From Polyangium mundeleinium (GTDB taxonomy: Bacteria > Myxococcota_A > Polyangia > Polyangiales > Polyangiaceae), in contig NZ_JAQNDO010000001.1 in the NCBI RefSeq assembly GCF_028369105.1, positions 9,208,501 through 9,272,500 on the forward strand: 64,000 bases of DNA, in the 5' to 3' direction. The number at the start of each line of letters is the position of its first letter. Position 1 is the stretch's first letter. Both the position numbers and the translations under genes were made by a program. Positions 1-8,342 of this stretch are shown in pieces. The notes below the pieces were generated by a model, which was given only the letters and a program-made list of their open reading frames with translations, was not told the DNA's origin and did not search any database.

Positions 1-160
1 CACAAGCCCCGGACACGGCCCCGGCGCGCCCCTCCCCGCCCATTGCGCAGGGAATCAGGCGCGCCGAATGTGTCGGACGGTCGAGCCGGCGATCATCGCC
101 GCGACGCGTGAGCACGAATACGCCGCGAACATCGGCCGCGGGGCGCCTACGGCCTTCGTT

Positions 161-1771
161 TCAGGGCTTGACAGCGAAGAGGAAAGCGTCGTCGCCGGCC
201 GCGGACAGCGGGCCGAGACCAAAATCGACCGTGCCCCCGAAGCTGCCGGTCAACACCACGTTGCCCGACACCGGATCAAACACGAGCGACTGCGGCGACT
301 GCACGAGGGGCCCGCCATACCCGCGGCCCCAGACGAGGCAGCCGTCCTTCGCGTCGAACCGGCCGAGGAACATGTCGAACCCATCCGCGCTCGGGATGGC
401 CCCGCCGCCGAGATCGATCGAGCCGGTGAAGGCGCCCGCGAGCAGCACGTCCCCGTTCGGCGCGAACGCCACGCCGTCGGCGCGCTGGAAGGTCGGATCG
501 CCAAACCGCAGCGTGTACGTCTGCGCGCCGGACGAGGTGAGCACCGAGACGAACGCATCGTCGACATCGATGTTCGTCATGGGCTTGCCGCCGAGGTCAA
601 ACGTGCCCTGGAACTGCCCGGCCACGGCCACCGAGCCCGAAGGCGACACGGCAATCGCGTTCGCCGAGGCCTTGCCCGCGCCCGCGCTGAGCTTCGCCCA
701 GATCGGCGCGCCCTGCGAATCGAGCTTCGCGACGAACGCGCTCGGGTTGCCTTGGGCCATGAGCGCCCCGGCGCCGAAATCGATCACGCCCGACGCCTCG
801 CCCGCGACGTACACGTTGCCCGCGCCGTCGACCGCGAGGCTCTTCGCCGACTGATCGGCCTCGTTGCCGTACTTCTTGCTCCAGAGGTGTTGCCCGGCTG
901 CGTTGAACTTGGCGACGAACACGTCGAAGGCCTGGCCCGCCGCGGTGAGGACGCCGCCGCCGAAGTCGACCTGCTGCTGGAAGTAGCCCGAGATGACGAC
1001 GTTGCCGATGCCGTCGACCGCGAGCGCACGCGCGTACTGGATGTTCGAATCGCCGAACTTCTTGCTCCAGACATGGCTGCCGTCGGGCGCGAACTTCACG
1101 AGGAACACGTCCTGGAAGAAGTTCGTGTCGCTCGTGAGGTTCGTGCCGCCGAAGTTGACGGTGCCGATGAAGATGCCCGTGACGTAGACGTTGCCCTCGG
1201 CGTCGGCGCCGATGCCCGTCGCGCTCTGGTTCTGCCCGTCGCCAAAGCGCTTCGCCCAGAGCACCTGGCCGTTCGGGGAGAGCTTCGCGACGAACGCGTC
1301 CTCCTTGCCGCCGCTCGTGAGCATGGTCCCGCCCAGGTTCATCGTGCCCTGGAGAGCGCCGGCGAGGAGGATGTTGCCCATCTTGTCGGTCGAGACGGAC
1401 GCGCCACTCTGCGTTTGCGCGTCGCCGTACGCGGCGGCGAACACGGTGGTGCCGCCGTTCGGGTTCGGCGGGTCGCACATCGGCCCGGGATTCTGCCCGC
1501 CGGTCCCGGAGGAGCTCGACGAGCTGCTCGACGCGCTCGTCACGAAGTCCTGGAGCCCGTCGCCGCCCTGGCCGCCGCCCGTCGCGCCGGCGCCGCCCGT
1601 GCCAGCGCCCGAGCCCCCCGAGCCGTTGCTGCTCCCATCACCACACGCGGACGCGAGCGCCACGAGGGCTCCCGCGCAGACGAAGGAGGCCAGCAAGGTG
1701 CCCGTGCCGAGGAGCTTACCGGCGCCCGAAGGCCCCCTGAGGTTCAAAGGATGCGCGCGACGTGTCCGCAT
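161..1771 (-). CDS. Lipoprotein with seven SBBP-like beta-propeller repeats
   Basis: Predicted 536-aa surface lipoprotein. The N-terminus has a basic stretch, a hydrophobic segment and a lipobox (LASAC) with Cys43 as the lipidation site. A Gly/Ser-rich linker follows to about residue 95. The rest is seven repeats of roughly 55-65 residues sharing the pattern GNVxxxGxFxGTxDFGG followed by a D-x-F-V-A-K-F/L strand and a W-x-K-x-F-G-D turn. This matches SBBP-type beta-propeller repeats, which are common in secreted myxobacterial proteins. An open frame extends upstream to 1942, but the ATG at 1771 puts the signal peptide at the N-terminus, so I chose it. The ligand is unknown. The family call is firm; the function is not. 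Confidence 0.85.
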   Translation of the reverse strand: MRTRRAHPLNLRGPSGAGKLLGTGTLLASFVCAGALVALASACGDGSSNGSGGSGAGTGGAGATGGGQGGDGLQDFVTSASSSSSSSSGTGGQNPGPMCDPPNPNGGTTVFAAAYGDAQTQSGASVSTDKMGNILLAGALQGTMNLGGTMLTSGGKEDAFVAKLSPNGQVLWAKRFGDGQNQSATGIGADAEGNVYVTGIFIGTVNFGGTNLTSDTNFFQDVFLVKFAPDGSHVWSKKFGDSNIQYARALAVDGIGNVVISGYFQQQVDFGGGVLTAAGQAFDVFVAKFNAAGQHLWSKKYGNEADQSAKSLAVDGAGNVYVAGEASGVIDFGAGALMAQGNPSAFVAKLDSQGAPIWAKLSAGAGKASANAIAVSPSGSVAVAGQFQGTFDLGGKPMTNIDVDDAFVSVLTSSGAQTYTLRFGDPTFQRADGVAFAPNGDVLLAGAFTGSIDLGGGAIPSADGFDMFLGRFDAKDGCLVWGRGYGGPLVQSPQSLVFDPVSGNVVLTGSFGGTVDFGLGPLSAAGDDAFLFAVKP

Positions 1772-1885
1772 GAAGCCATTTCTCCCGCAAAAGGAAATTT
1801 CGCCAGCCCCCGTTGATATCAACGGTCGGCGCGCGCGTGTAGAGGGGGCAGCGGGAAAAGGCGGGCTCCCCGGCGCGGCGCGCCC

Positions 1886-2184
1886 TCTGGCGCCGCAAGA
1901 TGGGGGGCGCAGAGCGCGCTCGGGGACCTGCGGCGCCGTCAAACGGGAGACGGCCTCACGGAGGGAGACTTGCAGCGCCGCAGGTCGGTGTCTCCAGAGC
2001 GAGGTTGGCGAGCTGCAGCGCCGCCTTTCAGGTGCGGGTGAGCGCGGAGGGCCGCCTGCAGCGCCGCAGGGCAGCGGACGCGCCCGGAGACCGGCGGTTC
2101 ACGGCTCCCGAGGTCGGCGGGCGCGCGGACGGGGGCCGGGTTGCAGCGCGGCAGGAGGCCATCCGCGGGGAGCGATCACGATCT
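1886..2184. repeat. Degenerate tandem repeat with a 42-43 bp period
   Basis: The core TGCAGCGCCGC or a close variant occurs at 1971, 2014 and 2057 (exactly 43 bp apart) and again at 2142 (85 bp later). Weaker forms occur at 1929 (TGCGGCGCCG) and 1888 (TGGCGCCGC). The core is a near-palindrome. Sequence between cores is only loosely conserved. The array lies upstream of the lipoprotein gene that starts at 1771 and contains no convincing gene. Confidence 0.45.
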
Positions 2185-2268
2185 CGCGGGGATGCAGGGC
2201 ATTCCGCGCCCGGTGCTGACCCCATGGGGCCGGGCGCCAAGGATGGATCTCAGGTTGGGGCGCCGCGC

Positions 2269-2533
2269 TGGGGCGCTGCCCCATGCCCCGCCCGGGGCTG
2301 TCCGCCCCGGGACCCGGACCAGGGCCAGCCCTGGACCTCTGGGCATCGACTGCGCGAAGCGCAGTCGATGCGGGGAACGTGCCCGTCGCCCGCTTGAGAC
2401 GCACCTCCAGGGTCTTGCCACCGGCCCGCTGGAAGAACTGCGCATCGCGCAGTTCTTCCATCCCCGGTCCAGGCCGTGCCTGGTCCGGGTCGAGGGGCGG
2501 ACAGCCCCCGCGGGGTCCGGGGCAGAGCCCCGG
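2269..2533. repeat. Composite hairpin element, copy A
   Basis: This intergenic element is organised symmetrically. Terminal hairpins are at 2269-2283 (TGGGGC, loop GCT, GCCCCA) and 2517-2533 (CCGGGGC, loop AGA, GCCCCGG). Inverted arms are at 2294-2323 and 2479-2508, identical in 28 of 30 positions after reverse complementing. Junction hairpins are at 2319-2334 (CCAGGGC, CA, GCCCTGG) and 2469-2483 (CCAGGC, CGT, GCCTGG). Inner hairpins are at 2344-2370 (CATCGACTGCGC, GAA, then its complement) and 2430-2460 (TGGAAGAACTGCGC, ATC, then its complement). It is homologous, in inverted orientation, to the element at 58765-59095. It ends 19 bp short of the acyl-CoA dehydrogenase stop codon, so it may also act as a terminator. 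Confidence 0.85.
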
Positions 2534-2552
2534 CGCGGCGGCCCAAGAAGGC

Positions 2553-3695
2553 TCAGCCTCCGAAGAGCTGCTTGGCGATCACGATCCGCTGGATCTGGCT
2601 CGTGCCTTCGTAGATCTGGAGGACCTTTGCGTCGCGCATGAGCTTCTCCACGGGGTACTCCTTCACGTACCCGTTGCCGCCGAAGACCTGCACGGCGTCC
2701 ACGGCCGTCTGCATCGCGCTGTCGGCGCCGTAGGCCTTCGCGAAGCTCGACACGATCGGATCTCGCACGCCGTGGTCGAGGTTCCAGGCGGCCTTCTGGT
2801 ACAGCAGCCGCGTCGCTTCTACGCGGATGGCCATCTCTGCGATCATCCACTGCACGAGCTGGTGGTTCGCGATCGGCGTGCCGAAGGTCTTGCGCTCCTT
2901 CGCGTACGCCACGCACTCGTCGAGGCAGCGGCGCATCAGGCCCGTCGCGCCCGCGCCGATGTCGGGACGTGTCTGGTTGAACGTCTCCATCGCGAGCTTG
3001 AAGCCCTTGCCCTCGGGTGCGAGCAGGTTTGCCTTCGGCACGACCACGTCCTCGAGGAAGATCTGCGCCGTGTCGCTCGCGCGTTGCCCGAGTTTGTCCT
3101 CCTTCTTGCCCACGCGGAGCCCGGGCGTGTCGCGATCCACGATGAACGCCGCGATGCCCCGGTGCCGGAGCTCGGTGTTGCTCGTCGCGAAGATCACGTA
3201 GAACCGCGCGTAACTCGCGTTCGTGATCCAGCACTTCTGCCCGTTCAACACGTAGTCGTCGCCGTGCTGCGCGAAGCGCGTCTGGAGGCCGGCCACGTCG
3301 CTGCCTGCGTCGGGCTCGCTCGTCGCGTAGCTCGCCATCACCGGCTCGCTCGTCAGCAGGCCGAGGTACTTCTTCTTCTGCTCCTCGCTCCCGCCGAGCT
3401 TGATCGGCGTCAGTGCGAGGCCGTTCGCGAGCAGGCTCGTCTGGATGCCCGTGCACCCGTACGCGAGCTCCTCCGTGATGATCGCGTTCTCGAGCTCGCC
3501 CATGCCCGACCCGCCGTATTCGGCCGGCACCGTCGGGTTGACGAGGCCGATCTCCCAGGCCTCTTTGAAGACCTCCATCGGGAAGCGCGACTCGTGATCA
3601 CACGCGGCCGCGATCGGGGTGATCCGCTCCTTCGTGAACCGGCGGGCGGTCTCGATGAGACCCTTGTGCTCTTCGGACAGCGAGAAATCCACCAC
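2553..3695 (-). CDS. Acyl-CoA dehydrogenase
   Basis: A 380-aa FAD-dependent acyl-CoA dehydrogenase, the usual length for the short/medium-chain family. It would catalyse the first step of beta-oxidation or of branched-chain acyl-CoA breakdown in the cytoplasm. The FAD/substrate region MASYATSEPDAGSD lies near residue 130. The C-terminal IYEGTSQIQR motif carries the expected catalytic Glu at about residue 363. The ATG start gives the normal MVDFSLSEEHKGL beginning. It is the last gene of a tight minus-strand run behind ccmC, the ccmD-like gene and a small membrane gene (gaps of 3, 1 and 6 nt), so it is probably co-transcribed with cytochrome c maturation. The substrate chain length cannot be fixed from sequence. 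Confidence 0.95.
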   Translation of the reverse strand: MVDFSLSEEHKGLIETARRFTKERITPIAAACDHESRFPMEVFKEAWEIGLVNPTVPAEYGGSGMGELENAIITEELAYGCTGIQTSLLANGLALTPIKLGGSEEQKKKYLGLLTSEPVMASYATSEPDAGSDVAGLQTRFAQHGDDYVLNGQKCWITNASYARFYVIFATSNTELRHRGIAAFIVDRDTPGLRVGKKEDKLGQRASDTAQIFLEDVVVPKANLLAPEGKGFKLAMETFNQTRPDIGAGATGLMRRCLDECVAYAKERKTFGTPIANHQLVQWMIAEMAIRVEATRLLYQKAAWNLDHGVRDPIVSSFAKAYGADSAMQTAVDAVQVFGGNGYVKEYPVEKLMRDAKVLQIYEGTSQIQRIVIAKQLFGG

Positions 3696-3701
3696 GGGCT
3701 C

Positions 3702-3845
3702 CTACTCCTTCATCCTGCGCTTGCGCTTCTCGAGTTCCGCGCGCACGGCGCGCGCGCCCAGGGTGTAACCGACGACGAGCCCGAGGAGAAGAACGCTCGG
3801 GATGTAGATCACGTGCTGAGGCGTGATCTGACCGAAGTCCGGCAC
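3702..3845 (-). CDS. Small single-pass membrane protein, second CcmD-like candidate
   Basis: A 47-aa protein starting at GTG 3845, one nucleotide past the stop of the ccmD-like gene. It has a short N-terminus, one hydrophobic segment (IPSVLLLGLVVGYTLGA) and a strongly charged C-terminal helix (RAELEKRKRRMKE). Topology and position resemble CcmD-type subunits, but the sequence is too short to assign by family. An upstream open frame reaches 4163 but would overlap the ccmD-like gene completely, so it is not used. It may be a second accessory subunit of the haem export complex or an unrelated small membrane protein. Confidence 0.6.
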   Translation of the reverse strand: MPDFGQITPQHVIYIPSVLLLGLVVGYTLGARAVRAELEKRKRRMKE

Positions 3846-3846
3846 G

Positions 3847-4113
3847 TCAGTCGCCCCCGCTCTTCGCGCGCGCCTTCTGGAGGGCCGCTTCCAGCGTCTC
3901 GATCCGCCGGTCGAGCCGACGCTGCCGTCGGAACATCGACGCGACGAACACGAGGACCACGATCCAGATGACCGCGTACGCCTCGACGAGCAGCTTCTCG
4001 CCGCTCTGCATCTGGTTGCCGCCCTCGACCGCGCGAAACGTCGTCGAGCGATCGTCGGCCGTCCCCTGGCCCGCCGTCCCCGGCGCTTGTTGTCCTGCTT
4101 GATCCGCCGACAT
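3847..4113 (-). CDS. ccmD: CcmD family haem-export accessory protein
   Basis: An 88-aa protein with a polar N-terminus of about 40 residues, one membrane segment containing AYAVIWIVVLVFVASMF, and a basic amphipathic helix (RRQRRLDRRIETLEAALQKA). The YAVIWI segment followed by RRQRRLxxRIxxLE is typical of CcmD-family proteins found beside ccmC. CcmD is known to stabilise release of holo-CcmE from the CcmABC transporter. It starts 3 nt after the ccmC stop, which supports the call. The N-terminal extension is longer than in the enterobacterial protein. Confidence 0.75.
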   Translation of the reverse strand: MSADQAGQQAPGTAGQGTADDRSTTFRAVEGGNQMQSGEKLLVEAYAVIWIVVLVFVASMFRRQRRLDRRIETLEAALQKARAKSGGD

Positions 4114-4116
4114 CGT

Positions 4117-4872
4117 CTACTCCTCACCCACGCCGAGCTCGAGCGCCTCTTCTTCGGCCTCACTCAGCCGCGCCGCTGCGAGCTCGATCCGCACGCGCGT
4201 CCAGATCAACACCACCGCGAGCAACGTGAACGTCAAGAACCCGAGCATGAGCGCGAGCTTCATGTCCGGATGCTTGAGCCCGCCGCCGCCCGACGTGATC
4301 ACCTTCGGGTGGTTGCCGCCCCACTTCTGCACCGAGTAGTGGATGATCGGCAGGTTCGCCGCGCCGAGCACCCCGAGCGCCGCCGCGAACTTCCGCTCCG
4401 AATCACCGTCGCCCGCGAACGCCCGCATGACCACGTACGCCACGTAAATCAGCACCGAGAGCAGCGCCGTCGTGAGCCGCGGATCCCAGGTCCAGTACAC
4501 GCCCCAGGCCTTCGCGCCCCAGAGCGCCCCGGTCACGAGCACGAGCACGCCCATCGCCACGGCGCACTCCGCGCCCGCACGCGCGAGTGCGTCCCAGCCG
4601 CGTGTCCCGCGGGCGAGGTACCCCGCCGAACCGAGGAAACACACGGCGGCCCCGACGTACATCGAGTACGCGATGGGCACGTGGAAGTAGAAGATCTTCT
4701 GGACGATGCCCATCGTCGACTCGACGGGCGCCTTGAAGAAGATCACCTGGAGCGTGATCAGAAACGCAGCCGCGCAGAGGGCGAGCACCGTGTAGAAGCC
4801 AACGTCCCCCAGGGAGCGAGAGCCGGACGTTTCGACTTTCGTTCCGGCTGCCAGAGCTTCGGTCGTCGCCAT
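4117..4872 (-). CDS. ccmC: Cytochrome c maturation haem-handling protein CcmC
   Basis: A 251-aa polytopic membrane protein with about six transmembrane helices. The tryptophan-rich haem-binding segment runs WGAKAWGVYWTWDPRLT (about residues 118-134). Two conserved His residues are in FYFHVP (His64) and PIIHYSVQKW (His178), the positions expected for axial haem ligands in CcmC. It loads haem onto CcmE at the periplasmic face for c-type cytochrome biogenesis. A TTG at 4896 would add eight residues; the ATG at 4872 is preferred. No ccmA, ccmB, ccmE or ccmF is visible nearby, so the rest of the system lies elsewhere. The protein heads the run that ends with the acyl-CoA dehydrogenase. Confidence 0.92.
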   Translation of the reverse strand: MATTEALAAGTKVETSGSRSLGDVGFYTVLALCAAAFLITLQVIFFKAPVESTMGIVQKIFYFHVPIAYSMYVGAAVCFLGSAGYLARGTRGWDALARAGAECAVAMGVLVLVTGALWGAKAWGVYWTWDPRLTTALLSVLIYVAYVVMRAFAGDGDSERKFAAALGVLGAANLPIIHYSVQKWGGNHPKVITSGGGGLKHPDMKLALMLGFLTFTLLAVVLIWTRVRIELAAARLSEAEEEALELGVGEE

Positions 4873-5001
4873 GGTGAGCGGCAACGGTAGTGGCAAGGTC
4901 GCGGGTGTTCAAGGACCCACACCTCCGCGTCGCACGGCCCCTCCTGGAAAGTATCCCTCGGCGACGAGCTGATCTAGACTCGCGTCCGAGCCGCGATCCC
5001 C

Positions 5002-6813
5002 ATGGCCCCCATTCGCCCCGAGCAAGCTCCGGCAGATGTACAGGCCGACGTCCCCGCGTTCCGTCCCGGTACCATCGTCGACGGTCGCTACCGCGTCCTC
5101 CGGCTCATCGGAGGCGGCGGCAACGGCCTCGTGCACGAGGTCGAGCACGTCCGCACCGGCCAGCGCCTGGCCCTCAAGTCCCTGCTCGATCCGACGACGT
5201 ACCAGCGCCTCGAACAAGAGGCGCGCGCGACGAGCCTGCTGAAGAGCCCGCGCGCGGTGAAGATCGTCGACATGGGCATGAGCCCGACCGAGGGCCCGTA
5301 CCTCGTGATGGAGCTGCTCGCCGGGCAGAGCCTGCGCGAGCTCTTGCACGAGGCGGGGCAGCTCCCGCTCGAGCTCACGGTCAACGTCGCGCTGCAGGTC
5401 GGCGAGTGCCTCGCCGAGGCGCATACGCAGGGCATCGTCCACCGTGATCTCAAGCCCGACAACATTCACCTCGGCCCGGGCCCGAGCCCCGGCGTCTACG
5501 ACGTCAAGCTCCTCGACTTCGGCATCGTCAAGATCGCCAGCGACGCGCCCGTCCCCGGCGGCTCGCTCACGCGCACGGGCTCCACGGTCGGCACGCCGTA
5601 CTACATGAGCCTGGAGCAGCTCCGGAACCCCTCGGGCGTCGACGGCCGCAGCGATCTCTACTCGCTCGGCGTCGTGCTTTACGAGTGCTTGACCGGCCGC
5701 AAGCCCTACGACGCGGACACCATCGGCGACCTCGTCTTCGCGCTCTGCTCGGGCCCGCCCACGGACATCGCGCGGCTGCGCCCCGATCTGCCGCAGCCCG
5801 TGGGCAAGGCGATCATGCGCGCGCTCGCGCCCGACCGCGACGATCGACAAGGCAGCGTGCTCGACCTCTGCCGCGAGCTCGCGCCGTTCGGCGATCGTTC
5901 CCTCTCCGCGTGGATGAACGAGCCGTCGCGCCCCGCCGCGCCCGAACCGCCGCGCCCCTCGCACGCAGGGCCTTTCGGCGGTGCGCCGACGCCCTCGGGC
6001 CTGCGGTCGATCCCGTCCAGCGAAGCGACCCAAGCCTTCCCGCTGCCCGACGGCCCCATGCCGCCGATCGACGAGCTCACGCCGTCCTTGCCGTCGAGCC
6101 CGGGACACGACGACGACGACGAGCCCGCCGAGCGGCGCGACACGCCCACGACGTTCTACGTCAAACCCGAACTGCCTGAACGCGCGCCCGACAGCGAGAA
6201 GACGCGCATGCTCGTCGAGCCGAGCCGCGGGCAACGCCAGTACGCGATCCCGTCGGAGAACATCGACGACCCGCCGACGGCGCCTGTCAAGCCGGGCGAC
6301 TTCGCGGCCGCGAAAAACACGTTCGGCCCGGGCAACAAGTACGCGAAGACGGCGCCGATCGACACGAGCCAGTTCCCCGAGCTCCAGAACCTGCCGCCGC
6401 TCGGCCAGTTTGGTCCTCCAAATCCGGGCGGCTTCGGGGCGCCCACGCCGACGGGCTCCGGCGTCTACGCGGCGCCGCCTCCTGGCATGATGGGCCAGCC
6501 TGGGATGCCGCCGGGCATGTTCCGCCCGCCGCCCATGCCGGGCCAGCTCATGACCTCGCAGAGCAACCTGCCGGCCGTGAACATCCCCGGCACGACGGGC
6601 CCCTTGCCCATGGGCCCCGGCGCGCCGCCCCCGTGGATGGCGCGGGCCGGTCAGCCCACGCTGGCGCCTCCGCCGCCCGCGGGCGGCGGCCTCGCGGCGC
6701 TCGTGAATTTCTGGCAAAACGCCCCGCCGCGCACGCAGCTCGCCATTGCGGTGGGCAGCGCGAGTGGCCTCGTCGCGCTCCTGCTCATCCTGCTCTGGAT
6801 CATCGTCCGCTAG
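5002..6813 (+). CDS. Membrane-anchored serine/threonine protein kinase
   Basis: A 603-aa Hanks-type kinase. The Gly-rich loop is LIGGGGNG (residues 35-42), the ATP-binding Lys is Lys59, the catalytic loop is HRDLKPDN (147-154) and the DFG motif is at 172-174, so it should be active. The P+1 region reads GTPYYMSLEQL, where the usual APE is replaced by SLE. A Pro/Gly-rich linker of about 280 residues separates the kinase from one C-terminal transmembrane helix (about 579-601). The kinase is therefore cytoplasmic, with almost nothing outside the membrane. It is divergent from ccmC (129 nt gap) and convergent with the TolC-like gene. Substrates are unknown. Confidence 0.95.
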   Translation: MAPIRPEQAPADVQADVPAFRPGTIVDGRYRVLRLIGGGGNGLVHEVEHVRTGQRLALKSLLDPTTYQRLEQEARATSLLKSPRAVKIVDMGMSPTEGPYLVMELLAGQSLRELLHEAGQLPLELTVNVALQVGECLAEAHTQGIVHRDLKPDNIHLGPGPSPGVYDVKLLDFGIVKIASDAPVPGGSLTRTGSTVGTPYYMSLEQLRNPSGVDGRSDLYSLGVVLYECLTGRKPYDADTIGDLVFALCSGPPTDIARLRPDLPQPVGKAIMRALAPDRDDRQGSVLDLCRELAPFGDRSLSAWMNEPSRPAAPEPPRPSHAGPFGGAPTPSGLRSIPSSEATQAFPLPDGPMPPIDELTPSLPSSPGHDDDDEPAERRDTPTTFYVKPELPERAPDSEKTRMLVEPSRGQRQYAIPSENIDDPPTAPVKPGDFAAAKNTFGPGNKYAKTAPIDTSQFPELQNLPPLGQFGPPNPGGFGAPTPTGSGVYAAPPPGMMGQPGMPPGMFRPPPMPGQLMTSQSNLPAVNIPGTTGPLPMGPGAPPPWMARAGQPTLAPPPPAGGGLAALVNFWQNAPPRTQLAIAVGSASGLVALLLILLWIIVR

Positions 6814-6934
6814 CAGGGGGCTGATAAACTTGCTGCGCGCCCCGAATCGTCGGTCGGGCTCCTCGGAATACTGAAGTATTCCTGCGTCGCCCTCCCTAGC
6901 TTCGAGGCGCTCGCTGCGTTTCTCAGCCCCCTGC
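6813..6934. repeat. 122-bp imperfect palindrome filling a convergent gap
   Basis: The ends are perfect 12-bp inverted repeats (GCAGGGGGCTGA at 6813-6824, complement at 6923-6934). The exact centre is a perfect 18-bp hairpin, GGAATACT-GA-AGTATTCC (6865-6882). Folding the two halves together, about 40 of 61 positions pair. The element starts at the last base of the kinase stop codon and ends one base before the TolC stop. It could serve as a bidirectional terminator, or it could be a REP/MITE-like insertion. Confidence 0.75.
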
Positions 6935-8317
6935 TCAAAGGCCGTCGGGCGCGATCGCGTCCCAGCCGGTGGCTTTGGCGAGCCGGCTCATCGCGAGATC
7001 GAGCTCCATCGTCGCGTTCATCAAGTTGAACCGGTTCGTCGCGAACGCCTTCGCGGCATCGAGGACGTCTTTCTCCTCGCGCGTCCCAACATCGATGCCT
7101 TGCTGCACCGTGACCAGCCACTTCCGGGCGTACGACACGGCCTTCGAATACGCGTCCACGCGCCTTTGCCAGTCGACGACCTCGGCGTAGGCCGTCTCCA
7201 CCTCGACCCCCGCGCCGCCGAGCGCGAGTTTTTCCGTCGCGCGCATTTCTTCGAGCTGCGCCTCGGCGTACTTGATGCGGGCCGATTGCGGCAGGAAATC
7301 GAGCTTCCACTGGAACGTGATGGCCGCGCCGTACCAGAAGAAGTTCGCCGTATCCGAGCCGAACGGGTTGATCTGGTTCGCCACCTCGGGCGCCCGCGCA
7401 TACCCCGCGTTCAAGCCGAGCCCGATATCGGGGAAGAGCTGCGCCCGCGCCACCTCGACCTGCGCGCGCCGCGCTTGCACGCCGGCCCGCGCCATCGCGA
7501 GCTCCGGCCGATGCAGCCGCGCCGCCGTCAGGTACCGCGACACGTGCCCGAGCTTGTGGGTCGGCGGCTTGAGCGGCACGTCGGGAATGTCGAGCTCCGG
7601 GATGCCCGTGAAAAACCTGAGCCCCGCGAGCGTCACCGACGTGTACCGCGTGACCTCGGCCTCGCGCACTTCGAGCTCGGCCGTGTACGTCTGCAGCTTG
7701 AAGAGCTCGATCGGATCGCCCTCGTCCTCCTCGATCGACGCCTTCATCTTGCCGATGGCCTTGTCGATCGCCGCGCGCACGTCCTTGAGGAGCAGGGCAC
7801 CGTCGCGCGCGAGCTGCAGGCCGAAATAGGCCCGGCGCACGTCGAGGCGCACGGCGTCGCGCTCCTTCTCGACGTTCGCCTTGTTCACCTCGACGTTCGC
7901 CTCGGCCGCCTCCCACAGGTTCGTGATCTTGCCGAAGGTCCAGAGCGGCACGACCCCGTCGACGCTGGCCCTCCATGCGAGCCCGAGGCTGCTCGTCAGC
8001 GACACGTCCGTGTTCGGGCTGAACATGTTGTTGCCGAGCACCGTCGGCGCGAGACCCACGCCGCCGGTCATGCGGAACTGGCTGAACGGCGCGCGGTGGG
8101 CCTCGTCGAGTTGCGCGCGCACCTGCGCGAGCCGCGCCCGGGCCGCGAGCACGTTCGGGTGGTTTCGCTCGGCGATCTCCAGGATCTTCCCGAGATCGTA
8201 GACGACCTTGTCCGCGGCCTCCGCGGGCGCCGGCAAGGCCAGAAGGCCCAGGGAAAGGGCCGCCCCGAGGAACCATCGCCGGATCGACCGCTGCGCCATG
8301 TCCGCGCTCTTTTTCAC
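6935..8317 (-). CDS. TolC-family outer membrane efflux channel protein
   Basis: A 460-aa TolC/OEP-family protein with a cleavable signal peptide (RWFLGAALSLGLLALPAPAEA) and two long alpha-helical repeats rich in Ala, Glu and Arg. Such proteins trimerise to form the outer-membrane duct of type I secretion or RND efflux. The GTG at 8317 and the ATG at 8299 are both possible starts; I kept the longer one. No membrane-fusion protein or inner-membrane pump is adjacent, so the partner is unknown. It lies 25 nt behind the sigma-54 regulator gene and is probably co-transcribed with it. The 122-bp palindrome follows its stop directly. Confidence 0.88.
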   Translation of the reverse strand: MKKSADMAQRSIRRWFLGAALSLGLLALPAPAEAADKVVYDLGKILEIAERNHPNVLAARARLAQVRAQLDEAHRAPFSQFRMTGGVGLAPTVLGNNMFSPNTDVSLTSSLGLAWRASVDGVVPLWTFGKITNLWEAAEANVEVNKANVEKERDAVRLDVRRAYFGLQLARDGALLLKDVRAAIDKAIGKMKASIEEDEGDPIELFKLQTYTAELEVREAEVTRYTSVTLAGLRFFTGIPELDIPDVPLKPPTHKLGHVSRYLTAARLHRPELAMARAGVQARRAQVEVARAQLFPDIGLGLNAGYARAPEVANQINPFGSDTANFFWYGAAITFQWKLDFLPQSARIKYAEAQLEEMRATEKLALGGAGVEVETAYAEVVDWQRRVDAYSKAVSYARKWLVTVQQGIDVGTREEKDVLDAAKAFATNRFNLMNATMELDLAMSRLAKATGWDAIAPDGL

Positions 8318-8342
8318 AGGGGGCCGCTCGCTGCAACCGTTG

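Noticed and set aside
2390-2461. Shared peptide in the hairpin elements (QFFQRA-GGKT and QFFQRARGKT)
   Set aside because: Comparing the two copies codon by codon, differences fall mainly on first and second positions, not third, so there is no sign of selection on a protein.
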